DNA from: Helicobacteraceae bacterium
Lineage (GTDB): Bacteria > Campylobacterota > Campylobacteria > Campylobacterales > SZUA-545
Assembly: GCA_031282285.1 (NCBI GenBank)
Contig: JAITEA010000115.1
Coordinates: forward strand, 1 to 19,056
Length of the DNA: 19,056 nucleotides
Direction of reading: 5' to 3'
Shown here: positions 8,628-15,724 of the stretch, piece after piece
Numbering within the stretch: position 1 is the first letter of the stretch
Layout: each line of letters opens with the position of its first letter
Notes under the pieces: model-generated
Told to the model about the DNA's origin: nothing
Databases searched by the model: none
The model's input: only the letters and a program-made list of their open reading frames with translations
Position numbers and translations under genes: made by a program

Positions 8628-10729
8628 CAGATATACCATTCCGCGTCAAGATCGGGCGCGCCAAGCGTAAGCGTGTTGTACAGCGGGACGCGCTGGATAA
8701 GCGTGTCTTGCTTGTAGAGCAAAAAGGCGATCTCCAAGCGATCGTCTTGCTTGGTAAGCGGCGCGTACAGCGCGATCTCCAGATTGGAGCCAAACGCGGC
8801 TTTGATCCCCTCGCTCTGGTAGGGTTTGCGCAGAATCTCGCCGCTTAAGCGCAAACGGCGGCTGTAGTTATGCGCGCCCTGCGCCTCGATCGCAAGCTCG
8901 TAACCGCCCGTTTTGATAGGCTCCAGATTGCCTTTGAGCGAAAAGTAATAAAACCTGCCGTCCGTGCCGTACTGCAACGTCTTAAACAGCGCGGCTGAGC
9001 TGTCCATCGCGGAAAATACGCGGCTTAAATCCAGCGTTCCCGCGCCGATCCACTCGTAATAACTGCTCTTGCGCCCGTCGATCGTGGGCGTGATCAGCGC
9101 GCTTTGAGGAATCTGATCGACCACAACCTCCGCGCGCTTGATAGGCTCGCTTAAAGCCGGATGCGGCTTTTGACCCAAAAGCCTATAGACCTGAATAAGA
9201 TGGCTTCTGAAAATCTCGTCAAACTGGCTTGCCAGCGGCGTGTAGTGATCGTCGCCGTACCACCAGAACCAATCCGATCCTTCGGCGATCATCAGCTCTT
9301 TGGCGACCAAAGCCGCCGTTTTTTCGTCGGCGGTATCGAGATAGCGCTCTGCCGTCTCTTTGGTTTGCGCCAGCAGCTCCCACGCGCGGTTTTTCTCGCT
9401 GTGCCCCATCCAAGTGCTGAACGATCCGTATATCCAGCTACCCGGCTGAAGCGCGGTAAGCTCGATCTTTGGCGAATCGTCCAGACGATAGGCTTCGGGG
9501 ATCGTGATCGCCTGACACCAGTCGGCTAAGCTGAGGCGCTCGTACAGCGCGTTAAAGAAATCGAAGGCGTTGTTTTCGTAAAACTCCCACGCGTTCTCGC
9601 CGTCTAAAAACACGGGGACGATCGCGTTGAAATCCACTATGTCGTATATGCCTTTGAGTTTAGCCATAAAGTCGTCGGCGGCGGACTGCGCGTCCATATT
9701 GGAGTAGTTGAAGCCGATCAGATCGCTTAGCGCCTTATCTCTAAACAGTAAGCCGATCTCGCCGCTTTCGGTTTTCATAAAGTAGCGTTTGTACAGATCG
9801 ACGCGATAGTGCGGGCTTGGCAGGCTCTTAAACAAAATATCCTCGTCGGTGCAGGCAAACTTCGCGCCGTGTTTGGCGAGCAGGGACAGCGCCTCGACGC
9901 TCACCGCGCCTTCGGCGGGCCAGAAACCCTGCGGTTTGGCGCCAAAGATCGTCTCGTACCACTCGACCGCGCTTTGCGCGTGCCGATTAGCGTCTTGGCT
10001 GAAATCGCTCCATCTGTTGGGCGTGGCGATATTGGAATCGCTCGCTTTGGCGGCGTTCATATCCAGCAAAAGCGGCAGTATCGGGTGGTAAAACGGCGTG
10101 GTGAAAACGGCGATTTTGCCTTGATCCTGCATCGTTTTGTAGAACTTCAAAATCTCCGAGCAGAAGCTAATCAGCGTCTCCAGCAGCTCCGTTTTTTCTA
10201 GCTGGCTGAAACCGGAACCTTTGATGATGAGGCTTTTAACCAGCGCGTTTGTCCGCCTGAGCTGATTGCCGCACCAGCTTAGCAGGAATACGACGCTCAG
10301 ATCGGTCAGCTCCTCGTCGTCAAAGTGGCGGATCGCCTCTTTGGGCGAGTGAAAGCGGGTGCGTTTTTGGTAAAGCTCGGCAAAGCGCCACAGCGGCGGG
10401 ATCATCGTGCGCGGGTTGGCGAAAAAGCCCTTGTCGAGCAGATCGGCGCGTTCGTCCTCGTCAAGCTCGCCCGCCTGTTTTGCCAGCAGGAGCAGAAAGC
10501 GATCGCTTTTCCAGCCGTTTTTGGCGTAATATTCAAGCTGCGTCATCAGCGAAGGCACGAGATTGTAGGTGGCGCGGATATTGGGATAGCGGCTTTGAAT
10601 CCACGGCAGTTCCGAGTAATCTTTGATCGCGTGCAAAAATACCCACGGCATCAGAAAATCGCCGCTACGCTCGTCGCGATACCACGGCTGGTGCATATGC
10701 CACAAAAAAGCCACTCTAAGTTTTTTCAC
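8627..10729 (-). CDS. GH57 alpha-amylase/amylopullulanase-type hydrolase
   Basis: A 700-residue GH57 glycosidase of a different subgroup from the two genes downstream. It begins with LRVAFLWHMHQPWY, where HMHQP is the first GH57 motif. The nucleophile motif GFWPAEGAVS gives Glu273, and the acid motif VFLDGENAWEFY gives Asp376. WPxEGxVS and DGENxWE are typical of amylopullulanase-like and uncharacterised GH57 amylases that cut alpha-1,4 (sometimes alpha-1,6) glucans. No signal peptide is visible, so it acts on internal glycogen. The start is ambiguous. I favour a GTG at 10729 that overlaps the upstream TGA by four bases (GTGA), leaves the family's usual short N-terminus and has AGGG upstream. 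An ATG at 10750 would add seven residues but lacks a ribosome-binding site. Exact linkage specificity is unknown. Confidence 0.85.
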   Translation of the reverse strand: MKKLRVAFLWHMHQPWYRDERSGDFLMPWVFLHAIKDYSELPWIQSRYPNIRATYNLVPSLMTQLEYYAKNGWKSDRFLLLLAKQAGELDEDERADLLDKGFFANPRTMIPPLWRFAELYQKRTRFHSPKEAIRHFDDEELTDLSVVFLLSWCGNQLRRTNALVKSLIIKGSGFSQLEKTELLETLISFCSEILKFYKTMQDQGKIAVFTTPFYHPILPLLLDMNAAKASDSNIATPNRWSDFSQDANRHAQSAVEWYETIFGAKPQGFWPAEGAVSVEALSLLAKHGAKFACTDEDILFKSLPSPHYRVDLYKRYFMKTESGEIGLLFRDKALSDLIGFNYSNMDAQSAADDFMAKLKGIYDIVDFNAIVPVFLDGENAWEFYENNAFDFFNALYERLSLADWCQAITIPEAYRLDDSPKIELTALQPGSWIYGSFSTWMGHSEKNRAWELLAQTKETAERYLDTADEKTAALVAKELMIAEGSDWFWWYGDDHYTPLASQFDEIFRSHLIQVYRLLGQKPHPALSEPIKRAEVVVDQIPQSALITPTIDGRKSSYYEWIGAGTLDLSRVFSAMDSSAALFKTLQYGTDGRFYYFSLKGNLEPIKTGGYELAIEAQGAHNYSRRLRLSGEILRKPYQSEGIKAAFGSNLEIALYAPLTKQDDRLEIAFLLYKQDTLIQRVPLYNTLTLGAPDLDAEWYI

Positions 10730-13233
10730 GCCTGTTCGCCCTGCTTCCATTTAGCTATTTTCGCCGCGTACTCGTTAAGCGTCCTGTTGCCCGAATCCTC
10801 GTTTTTGGCTTCGATATACAGATGGATCGCCTCTTCGTATTGATCGGGGATCATCACGATAAACCCGTCGTCGGTCATAATCTTTACGCCGTCGGCGAAG
10901 CTCACCTCTTTGCCCATCGCCTCCTCGCTGAACTTGCGCATCATCGTGCCTTTCAGCGAAATATCGCACGGAATCTGCTGCCGCGCAAAGTGATACCTGC
11001 CGTTTTGCACCGCCAGATTGCTCAGGCTCTCGCCGGTTTTTGCCAGCAGTTCCACGATCTTGGCGCTTGCGTACATCGCGTCGAAGCTAAGCCCGAAGCG
11101 CGTAAAGGCAAACTCGCCGTCGAGCGTGGCGATCATATCGTAGCCGCGAAGCGAGTCGGCGGCGAGGTTGTGCGTCTTGCCGCGCGCGATGGCGAGATTG
11201 GTCAGTTTGCTATCCAGCACATCGGGCGCGTACACGGGCAGATAGACTTTGGTTTTCTCGCCGTCTTTGGTTACGGCGTTGAGCAGTTGAAGCAGTATTA
11301 ATAGCGCCTCGTGCCCTTCCAAAATCTTGCCCTCGTCGGTGAAAATCTCCAGCTTCTGCCCGTGCGGGTAGATCAAAAATCCAGCCGTCATCTTGAGGTT
11401 TTTGACGATCTGCGCGATATTAAAACGCGCGCTACCGACATACGAGCTTAGGCGCGATAGTTTGCGATCATCAAAATAGGCGTCGAGCATAATGTTTTCA
11501 AGCCCGATATTGTTCAACGCCGCGGGATAGACCATCGAGGTGTTGCCAAAGAGCAGATCGATAGCGATCTTCGGCTTCGCCGCGCCGAGCGCCTCTATAT
11601 CGATCGTCTCGGCAAACGCCGCCAGATATTCGCCGTTCATCGTCTGCGCCTCGTAGATATTGCCAAGCTCGTCGTTGCCCACGCGGCGGAAGTTCTCCCT
11701 GAAAAATATCCGCTCTACATTCTTTTCCAGATTGGTGTTGATCGGCAGCCCAGCCTCGTCGTAAAACAAAATCTCCGTCTGCTGCCCGTAGCTCTCCGAC
11801 TGCCTGAAATGCACGCCGGCTACGATCTCTTTGTGTTTGCTGAGGCTGTGGCGCAAAACGGCGGAAGGCACAAAGTGCGGGTTTAATATATTCACCCCCG
11901 CGCTCATCATACCCGACATAAAGGCTCTTTTGAGCATTCTTGATGCGCGGTGGTAGTCGCGGCTGATATAGACCCGCGAATGAACGGGCAGGGTGCTGGC
12001 AAAGGCGCTGGCTAATTTCGTAGCCATCTCGCAGCTAAGTTCGATATTGGTGCGCCCCTTGACCTGTCCGCCCTCGAACAGCGCCTTTTTGTATTTGTCG
12101 CCCCAGATAATGTTGCTCGAAACGATCGCGCCGTCCTCGACCGCCTTTTTAGGCCAGACGATCACGTCTTTTTCTATGTGTACATTGGAGCCTATCTCGC
12201 ACTCTTCGGCTACGATCGCGCCGTAGTTTGCCACCGTTTTGACGCCGATTGTTACGCCGTTGCAGAAAACGGCGTTTTTGACGCGGCAGCCTTCGCCGAT
12301 TTTGACATTGTTCCATAGCGTACAGTTTTCGAGCAGCGCTTTAGATTCTATGACGCAGTTATCGCCGATAATCACATTGCGAAGCACGGCGTCTTTGGCG
12401 ATCTTCGCGTTGTCGCCGATCGCGACTATGCCCTCCACGCCGACGCTTTTGGGCAGCTCGGTACCTTCGCCCACAAACGCTACGCCGTCGCCTATTTTGA
12501 TCCGTTTGCCGGCGATCGGAATCGTTACGCGCTTGTTTAAGATGTCCTCCATCGCCTCTCTGTAGCTGATCGGATTGCCCACGTCGCGCCAGTAGCCGTG
12601 CGCGTTGCAGCCCCAAAGCGTAATGCCTTCGTTCATCAGTTTAGGAAACAGGTCTTTAGAAAAATCGTAGTTGGTGTTTTCGGGTATATAGGAGAGTATC
12701 TCCGGTTCCAGCACATAGATTCCCGTGTTGATCGTGTCGCTGAACACCTCGCCCCAACCCGGCTTTTCCAAAAACCGCTTGATCTGTCCCTTTTTATCGG
12801 CGATCACCACGCCAAATTGCAACGGATCGGCTACGCTCGTAAGCGTGATCGTCAGTTTCGACTGCTTGGTTTCGTGAAAGGCGACGATCTTTTTGAAGTC
12901 AAAGTCCGTAACCAGATCGCCGCTGGCGATAATAAACGGCTCGTTAAGCAGCGCTTCGGCTTTTTTGACCGCGCCCGCCGTGCCGTAATCGTCGTCGGGC
13001 AGCACATAGTCGATCTTAACGCCAAGTTTGCGCCCGTCGCCAAAGTAGCTCTTTATGATTTCGGGCTTGAAGTACAGCAGCACGATAAACTCCCGTATGC
13101 CTATGTCCCGAAGCTGGAGGATAATATACTCCATCATCGGGCGGTTAACCGCGGGGAGCATAGGTTTTGGCGTCGAGTTTGTAAGCGGCGCGATTCTGGT
13201 TCCGAATCCGCCCGCCATCACAACGGCTTTCAT
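10726..13233 (-). CDS. Sugar-1-P nucleotidyltransferase fused to mutase-like domain
   Basis: An 835-residue three-part protein. Residues 1-235 form a sugar-phosphate nucleotidyltransferase with GGFGTRIAPLT at 8-18, PKPMLP at 22-27, SGDLVTDFD at 104-112 and FLEKPGWGE at 154-162. Residues about 240-385 are left-handed beta-helix hexapeptide repeats. Residues 395-835 align with phosphomannomutase/phosphoglucomutase. The layout matches proteins annotated as mannose-1-phosphate guanylyltransferase/phosphomannomutase, and it could equally make NDP-glucose for glucan synthesis. The mutase half looks degenerate: the phosphoserine loop expected as TASHNP reads RQSESYG (477-483), the metal loop expected as DGDADR reads YPHGQKLE (622-629), and the sugar loop GExSGH is replaced by GEFAFTRFG (706-714). 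AAGGAGT at 13239-13245 (complement) is a strong ribosome-binding site, 18 bp after the GT35 gene. Confidence 0.88.
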   Translation of the reverse strand: MKAVVMAGGFGTRIAPLTNSTPKPMLPAVNRPMMEYIILQLRDIGIREFIVLLYFKPEIIKSYFGDGRKLGVKIDYVLPDDDYGTAGAVKKAEALLNEPFIIASGDLVTDFDFKKIVAFHETKQSKLTITLTSVADPLQFGVVIADKKGQIKRFLEKPGWGEVFSDTINTGIYVLEPEILSYIPENTNYDFSKDLFPKLMNEGITLWGCNAHGYWRDVGNPISYREAMEDILNKRVTIPIAGKRIKIGDGVAFVGEGTELPKSVGVEGIVAIGDNAKIAKDAVLRNVIIGDNCVIESKALLENCTLWNNVKIGEGCRVKNAVFCNGVTIGVKTVANYGAIVAEECEIGSNVHIEKDVIVWPKKAVEDGAIVSSNIIWGDKYKKALFEGGQVKGRTNIELSCEMATKLASAFASTLPVHSRVYISRDYHRASRMLKRAFMSGMMSAGVNILNPHFVPSAVLRHSLSKHKEIVAGVHFRQSESYGQQTEILFYDEAGLPINTNLEKNVERIFFRENFRRVGNDELGNIYEAQTMNGEYLAAFAETIDIEALGAAKPKIAIDLLFGNTSMVYPAALNNIGLENIMLDAYFDDRKLSRLSSYVGSARFNIAQIVKNLKMTAGFLIYPHGQKLEIFTDEGKILEGHEALLILLQLLNAVTKDGEKTKVYLPVYAPDVLDSKLTNLAIARGKTHNLAADSLRGYDMIATLDGEFAFTRFGLSFDAMYASAKIVELLAKTGESLSNLAVQNGRYHFARQQIPCDISLKGTMMRKFSEEAMGKEVSFADGVKIMTDDGFIVMIPDQYEEAIHLYIEAKNEDSGNRTLNEYAAKIAKWKQGEQA

Positions 13234-13251
13234 TGGCGACTCCTTATTTAG

Positions 13252-14907
13252 TTATTGTTCAAGCTCTCGATCGTAGAGCTTGTTGTAATACTCGTTCGCC
13301 ATTCTTCCAGAGTCAAACGCCGGAATAATGTCGCCGATACAAGTTCTTATCATTCTCGTCCATTCGTCGGGGTGATCGTAGTACAACGGAATGATCTCGT
13401 CTTCAAGCATATCCATCAGGTTTTTGTTATCGATGTAATCCTGTTCCTCCGTAGGTAGTTTCGGATCGACGGCGGGCAGCGAAAAGCTGTTGCGCCTATG
13501 AATTGAAAACTCGGGGTGCCAGCCGTCGGGAATAGAGAGGTGAAGGCTGCCGTTCATACTAGCCGTCATACCGCTCGTGCCGCTCGCCTCGCGGGTGATG
13601 CGCGGCGTGTTAAGCCACAGATCGCTGCCCCTTTTAAGCATACGCGAAAGATTAAGCTCGTAGCCGACCAGAATCGCGCAGCGCTTGTACTCTTTGCTGA
13701 GATAGACGATCTCGTTGAATAGGTTGATCGAGTTGCCGTCGTTTGGGTGCGGCTTGCCAGCCCAGATGATCTGAACGGGCTTTTCTTCGCGGGTAACCAG
13801 ATACCTGAACCGTTCGATATTGTGCGCGATAAGCCTAGCGCGCTTGTACTCCACAAAACGGCGCGACCATACGATCGTCAGCACGTTGGGATCAAACAGC
13901 TTGCCCGTCTGATCCGCCACCTCGTCAAAAAGCAGCCTTTTCAGATGTTTTTTGCGGGCTACGATCTGATAATCCTCACCCTCTTCATAGGCTCTAATCA
14001 GCGATTTATCCGCCCAGTAGCGGCGATTTTGCGCGTTGGTGATCGGGATAATGGGGTTGTTTTCGGAGATATACTCCTTCCACATATCGTTTGACACCTC
14101 CGCGTGAATCTTGGATACGGCATTGACCATTTTCGCCATATGCAGCGCGCCGACGGTGAGGCTGAAGCGCTTTTTGTGCTGGTTTGTGATCGTCTGCGCC
14201 TCGTCTTTGCCGATCTCGCCAAAGAAACCCATACGATCGAGCAGATCGATATCGTGCTCTTCGTTGCCCGCTTTTTCGGGGGTGTGCGTCGTGAAGACGA
14301 CATGCCTTTTCACCTTCTGAATATCGCGATCGAACTTGTTGTATAGGTAAAAGGTCATCGGCAGGGCGTGCCCTTCGTTCATATGGTAGATGTGCGGAAT
14401 CTCGCCCGCCGCCTCCAGCACCTTCGCGCCGCCCACGCCAAGCACGATCTCCTGCGCGATGCGCGTCTCCTCGCCCGCGTCGTAGAGCTTGTGCGTGATG
14501 GTGCGGGTGAGAAAGTCGTTTTCGGGAATATCGGTGGAGAGCAGGAATATGGGCGCCGAGTTGAACACTTCGGCTTTGAGCAGATAGGCTTTGACCAGAA
14601 TCGGCGCTTTATTGACGACGATCTGCGCCACAATGCCCGTATCCTCCAAGAAGGAGTAGTGCTTGCGCCTGAAATGCACCTCCATACTGCGATCTTCGCG
14701 CCGCTGCTGATCGTAGTAGCCGTAGCTCCACAGGATTCCGACTCCAACTACATTTTGCTTCAGGTCATAGACGCTGCGCATATGACTGCCCGCTAAAAAG
14801 CCAAGCCCGCCCGAGTATATTTTTAGAGCCTGATGTATCGCAAACTCCATTGAGAAGTAGGCGACTTTGGTTTTATATTTTTCGTCAATGGCGTATGGAA
14901 ACAACAT
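13252..14907 (-). CDS. glgP: GT35 alpha-glucan phosphorylase-like protein
   Basis: A 551-residue member of the short alpha-glucan phosphorylase group (GT35), which normally uses phosphate and PLP to release glucose-1-phosphate from glycogen. Matching signatures: VAYFSMEFAI (15-24), YSGGLGFLAG (31-40), HMNEGHA (175-181), VFTTHTPEKAG (204-214), RRFVEYKRA (349-357) and IWAGKPHPND (381-390). It lacks the N-terminal DUF3417 extension of longer relatives. Critically, the segment that carries the PLP lysine (EASGTSGMKA in relatives) reads EASGTSGMTA: residue 448 is Thr, encoded ACG, one base from AAG. If the lysine is truly absent the protein cannot hold PLP in the usual way, so a classical phosphorylase activity is doubtful. 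The gene lies 24 bp after a small unknown gene. Its ATG has only a weak Shine-Dalgarno (AAGG 12 nt upstream). Confidence 0.82.
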   Translation of the reverse strand: MLFPYAIDEKYKTKVAYFSMEFAIHQALKIYSGGLGFLAGSHMRSVYDLKQNVVGVGILWSYGYYDQQRREDRSMEVHFRRKHYSFLEDTGIVAQIVVNKAPILVKAYLLKAEVFNSAPIFLLSTDIPENDFLTRTITHKLYDAGEETRIAQEIVLGVGGAKVLEAAGEIPHIYHMNEGHALPMTFYLYNKFDRDIQKVKRHVVFTTHTPEKAGNEEHDIDLLDRMGFFGEIGKDEAQTITNQHKKRFSLTVGALHMAKMVNAVSKIHAEVSNDMWKEYISENNPIIPITNAQNRRYWADKSLIRAYEEGEDYQIVARKKHLKRLLFDEVADQTGKLFDPNVLTIVWSRRFVEYKRARLIAHNIERFRYLVTREEKPVQIIWAGKPHPNDGNSINLFNEIVYLSKEYKRCAILVGYELNLSRMLKRGSDLWLNTPRITREASGTSGMTASMNGSLHLSIPDGWHPEFSIHRRNSFSLPAVDPKLPTEEQDYIDNKNLMDMLEDEIIPLYYDHPDEWTRMIRTCIGDIIPAFDSGRMANEYYNKLYDRELEQ

Positions 14908-14931
14908 CTATGTTTTGCCTTAATGTTTTCT

Positions 14932-15270
14932 TTAGCCGATTTTTCGCGCCAAATCGGCTTCAATATTGCTCAGGTCGTTAGCCAGCGCGCCCAGAGCGTC
15001 GCCAAGTCTGGCGGTCTCAAACAGTACATAGCCGTGTTTATGACCAGCAGTTTTGCTTGCCTTGACAAAGCTTTTCAAACCGTTCTCGCTAAAGCCTTGA
15101 GTCAGAAAATGCCCTACGCCGTCCTCTACGACCGACAATTTCGTCGTTTTGGTTCCGTCTTTCTTGACCGAGTACTCCACGACGACCGCGCGTTGCGCGC
15201 CCGTGTCAAGAAACGATTCGACCGCCTCCAGCACGCTCGCTTTTGCCTTAGGATCCAACTTGTGCGACAT
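14932..15270 (-). CDS. Small protein of unknown function, first gene of operon
   Basis: A 112-residue protein I do not recognise. It has no signal peptide, membrane segment or cysteine. It is lysine-rich and looks like a compact alpha/beta fold. A helix-like start (about 6-23) is followed by two probable strands, AVVVEYSV at 28-35 and KTTKLSVVE at 41-49. Then come a middle segment with GHFLTQGF, a strand HGYVLFE at 79-85, and a C-terminal helix (about 88-110). The start is secure: AAGGAG (complement of 15277-15282) sits six bases before the ATG, and a TATAAT box lies about 33 bp upstream. As promoter-proximal gene of a glucan operon it might regulate or accompany the phosphorylase-like protein 24 bp downstream, but nothing in the sequence shows that. 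Confidence 0.8.
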   Translation of the reverse strand: MSHKLDPKAKASVLEAVESFLDTGAQRAVVVEYSVKKDGTKTTKLSVVEDGVGHFLTQGFSENGLKSFVKASKTAGHKHGYVLFETARLGDALGALANDLSNIEADLARKIG

Positions 15271-15285
15271 CTCGCGCTCCTTTTA

Positions 15286-15724
15286 GAATATTGATGCAAA
15301 AAGATTATAGCCCATAAATCGCTTTAACGATGCAAAAACCGCGATCTTTTACGCCGTTTGCGCGCGATTTTTACAAAAAGCGCAATTTTTGGCTTGAGAT
15401 CAAGCGCTAATCCTCGCGCAACCGCTTATAACTTTTATCAAAATCCACTCTTTTGTTCCAAAGATCAATCGACAATTTCTTTTATAGCCGCTCTAACCCA
15501 CTTGCAATCAAACTAAGCTTAATCTTAGCGCGTCAAACGGCGAGTTGAAGTTTAGTCCGTTTTAAGTTAATGGCATATACCCAAAATCAAATCCCGCAAA
15601 GCAAAATCGGCGCGTTTGAGACAACCGCAATCAACGCGGTTCAAAGCGGGCGATCGCGTTTAGGCGGCGCCATTAGCGCCTCTTGGCTAAAATCGCGCAT
15701 TTATTTGCTATTTCAAGGTGCCTT
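15286..15724. other. Divergent intergenic region: glucan operon / carB
   Basis: About 440 bp separates the two divergent units, longer than needed for two promoters. The left end holds the operon's TATAAT. A dyad GCTTGA-GA-TCAAGC at 15392-15405 has no adjacent T run and could be an operator. A short stem CTAAG/CTTAG is at 15513-15528. A GGCGC/GCGCC dyad with a five-base loop is at 15666-15680, about 45 bp before carB. For carB a weak -10 candidate is TAAAAT at 15688-15693, without a clear -35. I see no tRNA, riboswitch core or gene here. Confidence 0.45.
15304..15309 (-). promoter_or_regulatory. -10 box of the leftward glucan operon
   Basis: Read on the minus strand, a perfect TATAAT lies 33-38 bases upstream of the first ATG, giving a short leader of about 26-28 nt that carries the AAGGAG ribosome-binding site. 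No good -35 TTGACA is present at 17 bp; a TTGCAT lies 20 bp upstream, which is too far. Campylobacterota housekeeping promoters often rely on the -10 box and T-rich upstream DNA, which agrees with what is seen. No other strong promoter was found within the nine-gene run. Confidence 0.6.

Noticed and set aside
15683..15724. Upstream in-frame start for carB
   Set aside because: It would add 14 residues not typical of CarB and lacks a ribosome-binding site; AAGGTG supports the ATG at 15725.
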